Source: Sphagnum compactum
Lineage: Eukaryota > Bryophyta > Sphagnopsida > Sphagnales
DNA: 64,000 nt
Reading direction: 5' to 3'
Assembly (NCBI GenBank): GCA_965153455.1
Contig: OZ234497.1
Span: 6,324,001-6,388,000, forward strand
Part shown: positions 25,251-36,849 of the stretch, in pieces
Layout of the letters: each line of letters opens with the position of its first letter
Position numbering within the stretch: position 1 is the first letter of the stretch
Notes under the pieces: generated by a model
Seen by the model: the letters and a program-made list of their open reading frames with translations, nothing else
What the model was told of the DNA's origin: nothing
Databases searched by the model: none
Translations under genes and position numbers: made by a program

Positions 25251-27763
25251 TTTGTGCTGTCAGTAGAGACATGGAGTGCCCTTGTTTCTCTTTCGTGGGA
25301 CTCTACAACATTGGGGACTGCAAGTGTGCTGATTGATTTGTTAGGGGATTTGTTGGGCAGAGAGGACCTTAATCTGAAAGCAGACTCTTCCAATGTGGCT
25401 GCTATTAGAGCCTCAGCAGTAACAGTTGGAAAAGAGACAACAGAATATGGCACTGCACCATGTTTGGCTTGCTTGCAAGGATCATCTGCACATCATGTGT
25501 TGGCAAAAACTGGGCTTCTGTATTGTGCAGTCTGGAGGTTATCTGCCAGATATAAAAAAATCTCAATTCAAGCAAGCAGCAACAGCAACAGCCTTGGTAT
25601 TATGAAAATATTTCTGAGATTTCTTGGAGAAAATATGTAAGCGGTTGTGCAGAGATTGTTATCAGATGATTCAGGGTCTAGAATTCACAATGACAGATTT
25701 CAAGGCGAGCTTGCATTGGGTGCCTTCCTACATCTTTTATGCACAGCTTTACAAAAGTTAGAGCTGGATGTTGGGGAACATGATTCAAAGTATCTGGAGA
25801 TTGGAACACTTCTAGTGAAGAAAGCTGGGGAGCTCATTCCTGCGCTGGCACAGGCAGCAGTGGTTTCTCATAAGCCATTTAGAGATGCTTCCTCTATTCC
25901 TTCAGTTTTGCGCCATAAGTTTCTTGTAAGCCCCTCTGCATCTCTGTCTAATTGATTGGGATCTACTTGATTTGTGAAGGATTTTCCTTTATGGAAAATT
26001 TCAAACAAAGTTGAAGCTATTGGTGGATTTATGTCTTGCACTTAGTTCTAGAGGGTAGTCATTGCAGCTTGTCACTGCTGTTGATGATGGAAGGTGATTG
26101 TCTGATGAGTCTTATGAGGTTATGAGTTATGACCTTGGTCTTTGTCAAATTACCTTCAAAATGTTGTTGTGGAGATTTCTCTGCCAACTAATAGATATGT
26201 TATATGTAGTTGTCAAAAGGGGATTCACCTTGCAAGTAATAAGTCTCTAGTCTTTCAAAACCAGGGCATCACTGGATGGGAAATGTAACCTCTTTCTGGT
26301 GTTGGAAAAGCCAGTTCGCCATGCTTACAGTTATGTTCAAGTGACTTTAGGATGGTAATTTGTATTATAAAACCTCTGGTTTTGAAATTGCAGAGGGTGA
26401 TGGTCGTGCTGTTGGGAGGGTTCAAAGATAATCAAGCCTTTGCCCTTGTATGTTTACGAGCCCTCTGTTGTCATGGGGCTGACCTCATAAGATGGTTTTC
26501 TAATAAGCATATCTCACTTGTGAAGGTGTGCACTCCTTTTTAGAATTAGGGCTTCTTGCAATGTGCAGAGCAGCAGCATGGCACAGCGGAGTGGTGCCGA
26601 TTACTCAAGAGATATTTCAGGAAAAAGTACAGTAGGTTGTGCTAGTTGTGGCAGGTTGATTGCAGCAGGAGTTGATGATTCTTGAAAGCAGAATGCCAAA
26701 GCAAATGACAATGCTCAATATCTAAATTCAACTGAAGATGATGGTTTTCAAGGGTGTAAACAGATATCAGGGTCTCCTCCACTGAAGATAAGGAAGGGGG
26801 CTGGGAAAGTAGATGTGCAACTAGGGCAAGGCACCCATACTTTGGTTTACAACCAGGTGTTTCTAGTGGATTGTTTCCAGGACCAAAAATGGCTGTGTTA
26901 AGAGGCCCCAAGGAAGAGGGTGGAAACTCAGCTCCTTTGCAACATTTGCTTACACAAGAGCCAAATTCTGTGATACTCAACTGACTGCAAATCCAAAATT
27001 GTGACTTCACAAGTGAAAAATGTACTGCTACTGAACTTTCAACATTGTTAGTACAGTTTTACATTGATGAGGATGATTTGATGATTGAAATGCCACTGCA
27101 GTATCTGGAATGGAACCCCTCACAGCTTGAATCAACAGAGTCAGAACCTGGGAATCCATGATGTGGTTTCAGAATTCATGCCACTGCACCTTTTCAATGC
27201 GTTTTGGCAGCAATTATGTATGATTATACAGTTCTAGTTGATCTTTTGATCTCAGAAAGCATGGGACCTTTATGTTTACAATATGTATTGGGATGCTTGC
27301 ACTGGATCATGAGCACTTCAGGTGAGTTTGGTCATGATAATGGCATAGGCAGTACAAGTATTTTGACTCCACTTGAAGGGCAGGTGAAAAGAGGGAAATT
27401 CTGGTTTCAGAAGACAATTGATTGTTTACTAGAATTGGAGTTCACCAGTGAGCACTTGCATCATCAGCATTTGTTTCCTTACAGTCCATCAGTCTTACCG
27501 AAATGGTATGTTATCCTTCTCACTCACCCCCCCTCTCTTTCACTCTCTCTCTCTATCTCATGTTTTTGCCATTTGATACCTTTTAAGTTCTTAGTGTGCT
27601 AAATGATTCCCTGAACTCAAGAGTATATGGTTTTGCATTGTGCACAAGATGTGGGTTATAAGAGGGAATGATTGGCTGTCTCAGAACCAAAACAAATTGT
27701 GACAAAGAGTTTGCTTGCAGGTTATGTGCGCTGGAGGAACTTCTTCAAAAGGAGTTATTGTGA
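25250..27763 (+). pseudogene. LINES (LINS1-like) protein gene, broken copy
   Basis: Plus-strand, intron-containing relic of a plant homologue of LINES/LINS1, a conserved protein of poorly known function. Coding blocks: 25250-25925 (one internal stop after FLGENM near 25640; includes ELALGAFLHLLCTALQKLEL, ends LRHKFL before gtaagc); a clean 132-bp exon 26394-26525 (RVMVVLLGGFKDNQ...SLVK) between ttgcag and gtgtgc; a block from 26569 with stops; YIDEDDLMIEM near 27060; then LHLFNAF and, in the next frame, IMYDYTVLVDLLIS...YVLGCL, ending SPSVLPKW at 27505 (donor gtatgt); and a last exon 27721-27763 (LCALEELLQKELL, TGA). The FIDEDD, HPVHLF and YDxxVLLDyLIS order is that of the LINES C-terminal domain. 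Internal stops and a frameshift at about 27.2 kb argue for a pseudogene, although exon borders are well preserved. Confidence 0.5.
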
Positions 27764-29910
27764 ACTATTTGTGTTCTAACCCTGCAAAAGTGGAAGGGGG
27801 AATTTGTCAGGAATCTGGAATTCATGAGAATTCCTGGATAGCCTTGAGAGTTGAAGGTTAAAAGGTGGGAAAATGGTGTAGATTTAAATTATTGTCCGAG
27901 AGCATCAACTAAACAGATTACTGTAAATTATGCTTGTGTCAGGTTGTGTGAATGTACTCTATTAGATGACATGTCAAATGATATTTCCATTCCTGTGACT
28001 CATGTTCGGCAGCAAATAAGTCTCAAGAGGATGAGTTGGAAAGAAGCAAAAAAATTGACCTCACCTTGCAATTGAACCTTGTGTTCACAGAGTACATGGA
28101 GAGATCCACTCCACTGGGTTACCACCTTAAATTCATAATGAGCATGAAAACTTACCAGCATGAAAAAGGCTATAATGTATACTAGAAATCATAAACCCAC
28201 AAAATATATTCAAAGTGTAAGCAACAAATGTTGAATGGGTCTCATTTTTTTGTCTAATTCTCAAGCATTTGCATTACTGGTTTCCTAAACCAGTAATTCT
28301 AATTTCAGTTATTGAAAATTTTGTAACTGTTCATTTAATTCTTGTTATTTTCCAACTTTGATATTGTCCAATTAAGGATAGAATTTTCCCTCACATGCAT
28401 CTAGTAATATCAATAAGGGATACCCATAATATCAAAGGGTGGTTTCCTGAACATTCATCAGTGCATACCAACAAGTTACAATTGGAGAATGGCAATCTAT
28501 TATTAATATTATTAACAACTGCATAAGGTTCAAATTTGGAACATGGTTCACAAAACATGATATTTTGATTGCCAAAACAAATAAAATGTTATTCATGAAA
28601 TATCTCACATTGATATTTGCAATTTATGGTGTAACCCACTTTCCATAGGGGCGTGGTTTTAGCTTCGTAAACAATGTAATTTGGTTTGTTTAATACATAA
28701 TATTCTCATCAAGATGCTTGAAGCAACTAAGAATTCTATTGGGAAGTTTCTCAAATTGATAAGGGAAATGTAAAAAAATCATCTTTGGAAGAATAAACTC
28801 TAGTATCTTAAAATCAAGGTTAAGAATACTCTTAAAAAATCACCTTGTGCACATGTATTGTAATTTATTTTAAAAAATATATATCATTTAAAATATAATA
28901 CAATTTTAACTAGTTATGGATTTTAGAAGTATTGACAAAGAAGGGACTACAATAGGGTTTTCGTTTTCTTTTCTTTTTTCAATTTTGTGATATTGAAAAT
29001 TTGACAGATTTCTCCCAAAATAAAATGTTTAATTTCTATTTTGAATTGTTTGGGGGAAAATCCCCAATTACTCTTTCAAAAAAAAGGCAAAATTTGTCCC
29101 AAAAAATCATTAAACATCATGAAAGCAGATTGATTTGAGATCGACAAAAGCAATGTCAAATTCCAACACTAATCAACCAATCTCAATGTTTTCCTATTCC
29201 AAAACCCAATGTAATGACACTTTATTAATGATTATTTAAGTTGAGAGGTCCATCAATGTTCCTACTTATTTCAACTAATTATTAATTTTGAACTCCGTGT
29301 TGTCGCACATTACCAGTGATGATCAACTTCTTTTTTCTCATGTTTTCATTGGTTTTCAATAATTCATCATTATTTATTTTTATGTCAAATTTTAATTTGA
29401 ATTTATATGATGGACACAAAAAGACAGATATTAATTTATCTTTTCATATCCATATTGGTGAGCAAGGAAAAAGAAATGAAGTATTTATGAAGATGAAGAT
29501 AATTATGAGGAAAAAAGTGAGATAGTTGTCTAAAATTATCTTTGGAAATGTCCAACCACGACCATAGAATAAGAAATGTCTCTGAAATTGTACAAGGAAG
29601 ACCATACAATAAATTTCAAAAAATCACTCATATACCATTTCCTCAAAAAATTGACTCTGGAGTGACATATAAGAACCTATGGTTAAATAAATTCAAATTG
29701 ATTTTTCCCTCAAAACATGGCAACTTTGGGGCCCTTCTTTCTAACAAAATCCTTTGTTGAGGGCAACACCCTTTTTTTGGTCACACCAAGTGGCAAAGAT
29801 TTGTCACAAAGGACATCTTTTAACCTACCTCAACATCAAAAATATTAAATCATTTATTTAGTCCATTTAACATCAACTACCACAAAAGTAAAATTAATTT
29901 AATGACAAAG
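27764..29910. other. Intergenic DNA, nothing recognised
   Basis: A plus frame at 27851-28075 follows the LINES relic without recognisable motifs. From 28.2 kb the sequence is plain AT-rich with no repeats or genes visible. Confidence 0.5.
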
Positions 29911-30640
29911 CTGTGCTTTCATGGAATAAAGTTCATCCATGAATGAGGGTTGGCAAAAGGGCAATCTCCGGGCTAGGAACATCCGAGGGGTGTCATATAA
30001 GGAATAAAGTTCATCTATTTTTGAAATGAGGGTTGTTCAAAGGGACATCCCTTGTCTAGGAATATCCTTGAGCATCATGGCCCTCAATAAGAAGGAGCCA
30101 AATATCCCTTTACATACCGCTTGAAACAAAACAATGATTGTGCTAGGGAGGTTAAGCACATGCCAATTAAATTCAGCAACCTGTAAATAGACACCACACT
30201 TAAATTCAGTTAATTTTCTTTTAAGATTATTTTACTGTATTTCCCTTTTTGTGTTTCATGTTTAAGTGTTTACAAAAAGTTTCTAATTGTTAAAGTGTTT
30301 TTCTGTTTTTTTTTTTTTTTTCTAGTTTTTTCCCTTTTTAAAATATATATTTGTTCTGTTTGGATGGATGACGGACGGATGGATGGATAAAAAGCTTCAT
30401 TTCATCCCGAAGCTTCACGACCACAACGTCCTTTACTATATAGAATTGCCAAACTTGATGCGTGTATGCTAAAACCTCCCTAGCACAATCTCTGTTTTTA
30501 ATTCAACTAGTATATGAAAGAGTTTTGGGTTAATAATTGAAGGACATGATGCCCATGGATGTCATTGGGATTTTCCTTAGCCAACCCTTCTAGCAACCCT
30601 GATTTCATAGATGAACTTTATTGCATGAAAGTGCAACTTT
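29911..30640. mobile_element. Large foldback element, about 730 bp
   Basis: The left arm (29911-30000) contains AATAAAGTTCATCCATGA then AGGGTTGGCAAAAGGG and a GACATCC-like end. A second, tandem copy of this arm follows at 30003-30085. The right arm (about 30535-30636) is the reverse complement of the same unit. A second inverted pair, GATTGTGCTAGGGAGGTT at about 30135 and its complement at about 30470, lies inside the first, so the arms extend toward the centre. The centre holds a T-rich run and a GGAT/GGAC microsatellite near 30360. Consistent with a non-autonomous foldback transposon. Exact termini are uncertain. Confidence 0.6.
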
Positions 30641-31560
30641 TCATCATCAAAGATTCATCCATCCCATAATGTAAGTGTGTTTTTGGTTTTCTAGTAGCTA
30701 GAGTTCGAATTGTTTTCGGGAGAAATTGTCCGATTTCTCTATTGGGTCTAGCAATAGTCAAGAATGTGAAGAATTCTTAAAAGTTTTTCCTTTCATACTT
30801 GGTCTATGGACATATTTGGCTAAATCTTCTTGTGGATGATTGCCAGTTTGGCTGCATCACAAAATTGAAAAACAAGGGGTGTGTCACACACTGTGGCCTT
30901 GCCATTTTTTACACTAAAGAGTATCTAAAGGCAAAAGAAGAATTATAGAATCTCAAATAATTCACCGTGCAAAACTATAATCTTCAAAAAATATTCTAAT
31001 TAAAGAAACCAAAATCCTTCAAGATATTACAACTCTATAACTAATCTCAAGTTTCAACACAAGCAATAATATCATCTTTCAAAAATCCTCATATAAAAGT
31101 AGACCTATAAAAGTATTACCTAGGGGCCAAAATCCCTTAAGCTACTATACTCTATAATGAATCTAAACAAAATATCCTTGCCTTGGTAGGCAAGCCCAAC
31201 AAAACCCTGATGATGATGTGAAAGACGAAGTTGTCAACCTCCTTTCTCACTTTGGTGATGTATTCTCATGTAGCACGCACTAGTGGCCATCATCCCAGAA
31301 AGGGTATGGCATTGATGGCAACAAGTATTATTGTCTGAAGAAAATTCCTGGCAGAAGAAAATTTGGAAGAAAATCTTGTCCTAACATTAGAAAACTGTCT
31401 AAACCTGGCAAACCTTTTTTTGGGGTGTGATCAGATTTTTGTGGGTGGAAACAAATGTCGGTGGCAATTTTGCACAAGTTCCCCATAAAAGAGAACAAAA
31501 AACAGAACTGCTGCTTCAACTTGGCTGTGAATTTTTTAATGGTTGGGTTTCTTTCCATTT
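30640..31560. other. Intergenic DNA, weak coding-like pieces only
   Basis: The stretch around 31205-31290 reads DDDVKDEVVNLLSHFGDVFS on the plus strand, but it is too short to assign. The minus frame 31328-31609 overlaps the LINE tail and has no motif. Confidence 0.45.
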
Positions 31561-31745
31561 TTGCATGGGGTTGTGACATAGGATGTCCTTTTAGCATTAC
31601 GTCTTCCACTTCATTGCCACTGTGACGATTGTCTTGGTTTTCCTTTCGTGTGTTTACATTTGTTTAGACGTGCCTTATACTTTTGGTGATGGATTTTCAT
31701 CCTTGTTCATATACATATACAGGGTTATCCCTTTTAGTCCCTTGC
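31560..31745 (+). mobile_element. LINE 3' tail, second copy
   Basis: Closely matches 23145-23310 over about 170 bp. Shared landmarks are CTTCCACTTCATT, GATTGTCTTG(A/G)TTTTCCTTTC, GTGTTTACATTTG, TGGATTT(C/T)(T/C)ATCCTTGTT and the ATATA(C/T)A...GGTTATC end. It lies in the same orientation as the 19.8-23.3 kb LINE relic and represents a severely 5'-truncated second insertion of that family. Confidence 0.65.
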
Positions 31746-32223
31746 TCTTGTTCTTTTCACCTTAGGGTAAGTACACCAGTGAGTGAACGCCCAGACCGTT
31801 CAGGCCATGGCAGGTTATCAAAAGATGACCCAGCTGGTACCCATTCAATGGGACCTTAAAACCAAATGTCCTAAACCTATAATCCTTGCTGTGTTTTATA
31901 AAATGTTTTAAAAAAATTTATTAGTTTGCTCTTTGGAGCTTACTACAAGCACATTCTAGTTATGGTTCTTCCAAGCTTTTTTTTGTCATGTTTTGAAAAC
32001 CTACTAGCTTGTACACTTTCTAGTGTTTAAGTTTGCTCTTAGCCTTCATCATTGTGTGTTGAGTTTTGTGACTTCCAACATCTTTGAATGTCATGTTTTA
32101 AAAATCTATTATTAAATTTAGTGTTTAAATTTGTTGCAAACTTTCATCATTGTGTGTTTTTTATATAATTTGTTAGAGTAATTTGTATCTTTTGAAAAGA
32201 AATGAAAAAAATTCTAGAATATA

Positions 32224-33095
32224 ATGCGTGGTGATCTTTCTTTCCCTACACAATTTTTCATTCCAAAGTCTCCAAATCCACATAGAACATCCTCCACACA
32301 TGGGGAAAATGAAGATAATGAGCAATCAACAAATACAGATAGAATCATTCTGACTCATGGAGAAGGAAAGATGGAACATGGGGCAACACATAATAAAGGG
32401 TATAAGGAACCCAATTCATCATGGATACAAAATGCACAAGATAAAGAGGAGTTTGCAAGCTAGGAAGAATTATGAAAGTAGCTACAATCAACAACTTGTG
32501 TTGTACTAGGTGATGTCACCAATGAACCTACCCATACACCTTTATTTTGCAACAACTCATAGTCCTGTTATGGGCCAAAAGGTACTCAACCTCAACAGCT
32601 TCCTGATGTACTTGAACCTAACAAAAGAAAAATGAATGGGAATTGGAATGACCAAAGCTTGAGGAAAGCAATAAGGGCAGTAGACAATGGTGCAAAAATA
32701 CTTGTTGTAGCCCATATGTTTGGAATCCCAATGTCCTCCTTGACAAACCACCTTGATGGAAAGATCAAATCTCATAGGTGTGGGAAAGAAAGAACCTTAT
32801 TTGTAGAGGAAAACAAACAACTTGTGAATAATTGGGTGTTGGACATGCAGAACATGGGCCTATCAATATCACTTCAACAATTAAAACACAAGAAAGGGCA
32901 ACACCATTTGTTGATGGCATTCTTGGGAGAAGCTGGTGGAGATGTTTCAAAGCAAGACATCTTCAATTAAGTTTGAGAGTGGCTCAAGGGTTGGAGGTGA
33001 CTAGGGCTAGAGGATTATCCAATGAAAATGTCAGTAGTTTCTATAATAATATTATTCATTATGGTAATATATTTATGGCTAGTGGGTTACACTAA
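32224..33095 (+). pseudogene. pogo/Tigger-like transposase N-terminus, frameshifted
   Basis: Plus-strand N-terminal part of a Tc1/mariner-superfamily pogo/Tigger (Jerky/CENP-B-like) transposase. The frame at 32632-32970 carries a psq-type HTH (GNWNDQSLRKAIRAVDNGAK then AHMFGIPMSSLTNHLDGK) and the start of a CENP-B-type HTH (FVEENKQLVNNWVLDMQNMG, LSISLQQLK). The continuation is in another frame (about 32890-33095): TQERATPFVDGILGRSWW, RHLQLSLRVAQGLE, RARGLSNENVSSFYNN. A small out-of-frame deletion at about 32885 separates them. Sequence from 32224 (a 79-codon frame) probably belongs to the protein's leading region. The DDE catalytic domain is missing after 33095, so the copy is truncated and dead. 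Psq/CENP-B transposons of this type are uncommon in flowering plants (background knowledge). Confidence 0.7.
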
Positions 33096-33099
33096 TTAG

Positions 33100-34400
33100 C
33101 CTATAAGTACCATAACCTAGGTTCATTATTGACCTAAACTAATTATTATATAATATAATAACATTATTAAGTACAAACAATTATAATTAATCATAATTTT
33201 ATAAATTAAAAATATTATTAATGATTATTGATTTTTTTCTTATTTATTTATTTATTACTATTATTATCCTAATATTGTAGTACTATTGCCCATTAACTTT
33301 TATTACCTATAGTATAATTAATCTAGCAAACAAGTAAACTAGTTTAGTATGGCATAGGTACCATGTAGTAGTTGCATGTAGGTTTGTAACTACATTGGTT
33401 ATAGTTGCAACTAATTTTTCATCCCATATGTTTTGCATTTCATTATAATTGTGCACACTATATATATAAATAAGTGCATTAGTTTTGTTCACAAACCAAG
33501 TACGAAATGCCATTTGGGGTGATCAATTGAAAAAAGTTCAATCTTAAAATTAAACCCAAACATAAAATTGAATTATTTTAAGCCTACCTAATTAACTAAG
33601 TCCTACATTTTTACCTACTTGATTACTATCATAAGCATGAGATCTATGAAGACAAAGACTAAATATAGACACAAGATAAACAAATCAAAATAAAACCACA
33701 ACAAGCAAAAGACAAAAACATGAAACGTGCAAAACAAAAGTGTAAATAAATTTTTATTGTGATAAGATATGAAAACATAAATACAAAAGGAACAAAACAA
33801 GGTTATGGAATAAAATCATACTCTAAATTAATGTTGAAAAAACTAAATGTAATGGGGAGTTTTATTTTTATTTATACATTTTTGGGGACTTAGCTCACAA
33901 AAGCTTCTGTGGAGGTTTTCATATGGCCACCAACCAAGGAACCTTCTTGAAAACCTTCATAATTGTAAATGAAGTAGAGTTACCTAAAAATGAACTGAAA
34001 GTGAAATATGAATGAACTATGAGTTGACTAAGAATAAATGAATAATGAATAAGGAGTGAACGAGGGTTAACTACAAGTTATTTAAGAGTGAATTGAGAAT
34101 TAATTACAAGTTATCTAGGAGTTAATTACAAATTAACTACAAGTGAACTAAAAGTTAATTATGTATGGACTACAAATTCATGGATGGAAATGCATGTGAA
34201 TGAATTTCATACATCATGTTATCATATCCGATGTTGATGTTTGTGACATCAACTCCTTTTTTAACGACAAGTTTTACAAGGAGTGGTCTTCGGCTTATTT
34301 AAATATTATCAATGAATTTTTTCACTTTCTTTGGGATGTTTGATAAATGTTTAATTGGTTCCCAAATGCATTTATTCACATCGTATCCACACCAATGAAC
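33100..34400. other. AT-rich DNA with a loose AGTGAACTA/AGTTAATTA repeat
   Basis: Between about 33990 and 34170 short degenerate units such as GAACTACAAGTTA, GAGTTAATTACA and AGTGAACTA recur at roughly 15-20 bp spacing. The remainder is AT-rich, with no gene. Confidence 0.5.
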
Positions 34401-35300
34401 AAGCCATTGGAGTTAACAATTTGATACCCTTTAATTGAAAACATCCTTCATTTTATATCTTATTTGCCATCAATTTTCAAAGGTGGGGGTGGTTCATGAA
34501 CTCTTCTTGGGATGGTAAATGCATGGTAAGGTTCTAATAAACAAACATGAAACACATGATAAATGTTCATGGAATCTAGAAGTTTGAGCTAAAAGGTCAT
34601 GACATTGATTTGTTCCATGATAATGAATGGACCAAATATTTGATAGCCTAGTTTCTTCGAAAGTTGAGTTGTTTTGATGGTTTGGTGTTGAAGTTAAACC
34701 TAGTCTCTAACCTTCAAGTTTGGTTGATCTTTGCAATATTCATCAACATTTTCCTTATATTGTCTTTGTGCCTCCCCAAGGTTGGATACAAGAAGTGGCC
34801 AAATGTCCGCTAGCCACATGGTTCAATAATTAGTTATAGGATTCACAATGTTGTTCGCACCTTGGATGAAAAAAACTTATGGTGCAAAGAAAGGTGTAAA
34901 TATTATGTTGAAAAATGGACTAAATTGTTGTAAGCAAACTTTGCTGCGGCCAAAAGGTTTGACCAATTATCTTGATATAATCGGTTGTGCAATGCAAGGT
35001 TTGATTGATTATTTTAAGGTTTGATTGATTCACTCCAAGTTTGTCCATCCATTTGAGGGTGGAAGGTTGACAATAACTTCACCTTCACGCCCAATAGCTC
35101 AAAAAACCTTTTCCAAATTTGGATGCAAATTGAAATTCATAATTAGAAATTATATTTTTAAGAAGGCCATGATACAAAAAAACATTACCAAGAAACAATT
35201 TGGTTGTCTTTTCTTTAGTTATTGTTTTGCAAGGAATATAATGAGCCATCTTTGTCGAATGTTCAAAGGTCAAAACACACTCAAAGGAGCCACAAGTGTC
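34400..35300 (-). pseudogene. Ty3/gypsy integrase relic
   Basis: Minus-strand remnant of the pol 3' region of a Ty3/gypsy (chromovirus-like) LTR retrotransposon. The integrase core reads STKMAHYIPCKTITKEKTTK and NVFLYHGLLKNIISNYEFQF (35085-35273). After several broken frames, the C-terminal region reads RQYKENVDEYCKDQPNLKVRD, KKLGYQIFGPFIIMEQIN, then past one stop MNIYHVFHVCLLEPYHAF, and a Pro-rich EPPPPLKIDG, down to about 34.45 kb. The order, including the GPF...I and HxVFHVSLL-P signatures, is characteristic. RT, RNase H, gag and the LTRs are not visible in the flanks. Stops and shifts make it non-functional. Confidence 0.75.
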
Positions 35301-36800
35301 ACTTTACATCAATCTTGCATGTTTTTTTTCCCCAAAATAATTTTTTCATATGAATGAATTTTTGGATGAATTTGAAAAATAACTATAATTGCCCCAATAA
35401 GTAAAAAAAAATCTTAATCATTTTTAATAAACATGAATTTGTAAAAATGTATAAATTCCTTGCAAATTCTATGTTTCATCTTCAAAAATCATGATAATTT
35501 GAATTCATGCTAAAAAATGTTATTTTTTTAAAGTTGAATTTAATGTAGTATAAAATATAATTTTTTTCAATAAATCATGTACATTATACCCCATTTATAT
35601 GCGGTAAAGCAGTTTGGAATTTTTGAAATTGTGAATTTTCAATGTACATACTTTGAATTTTTAAAGTTTTAAAGTTCCACATTTTTGAAATTGTGAATTT
35701 TTTTGGTGTGTTTCATAGATTATTATCATCTCATAATTTTACCATCAACTTACTTTTATTATACGAGTCCTTTGAAATTCCTTTGTAAAAATGTCCTTTT
35801 TAAATGACAATTTTTCATTTTCAAAAGTCCTTAACTAAACAAAAACCTAAATTTGGATCAAATTGATTTTTAATTTGAGTTTTTAACATTCATGTGTTTT
35901 AAAAAGGAATAATGTGCCATGACTACCATGGTTTCAAATGGCAATTTTTTCAAAAAAAAATCTATAATTTTTTATGACAAAATTTGACAATTGACACCCT
36001 TTGTGGCTCCTTTGAGTGTGTTTTAACCAGTGTTGTGCAATTATTTAATGTGATAGTGGGTTTTTCCCGGTTCTTTGGTCAAGTATATGGGTATATGACC
36101 ACCAATTCCTAGTTCACATCCCCCACCCCTAGAACCAAACTAGGGGTAAACGAAATGCAAAAATTGCCCCCACCTCCAAACCAGGGGTCAACAAAATAAA
36201 AAAACCCAATTTGCCTTCAACCCACCGAGGTTTTAGTCTAAATAAAAACCAGAAATATGTGGAATTAAAAACCCAAGTTCCTTTATTAAAAACCCTGATT
36301 TGGTGGAATTAAAAATTTGAGGTTTTTTTGCTAGAAGACCAAATGTGTAAAAATAAAATGGAGTTTTTTAATTTTAAGGTTTTAAGGTTTGAACTTAATG
36401 ATGTGCATTACTTTTTTCCATCGCCACAATGCACAACCTTCTTAAATGTTATTAAGGACAAGGATGTCGTCGTTTTCCATATTGCTTTTACTCATCACTC
36501 TACATGGCACTAGTAAACTAACAAAGAGGAGCAAGGTGATTTTTTTATTATTTTAAAGAGCAATATTTTTTTTAGTTGATTATTTATTGTTGCTATTTAG
36601 TGTTTAGTGTTCTATGTTTTTTGTTTTGTTATCTCCCATCAATTGCCTTCATTTTCCCTCCTTCCAAGAACTCAAGAATTCAAGCCTTGAGTATTCTTTG
36701 TAGGTCTTAACCAATCTATTTCATTGCAACAATTTGCCTTTGCAAACTATGTATTCATATTGAAACAATATTTGAATTTGAAATAGTATAACCAAATTCA
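35300..36800. other. AT-rich intergenic DNA
   Basis: Homopolymer-rich, with no recognisable gene. A short stretch near 36130-36190 has two ACCAGGGGT/ACTAGGGGT copies. The 61-codon plus frame at 36328-36513 has no motif. Confidence 0.55.
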
Positions 36801-36849
36801 ATTTAGTTTGAAATGGAAAAAAAATGTTTAAATAATCTATTTTAGTTTA

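Noticed and set aside
31205-31290. RRM-like fragment DDDVKDEVVNLLSHFGDVFS
   Set aside because: Only about 20 residues with no flanking support or splice-bounded exon. Chance similarity cannot be excluded.
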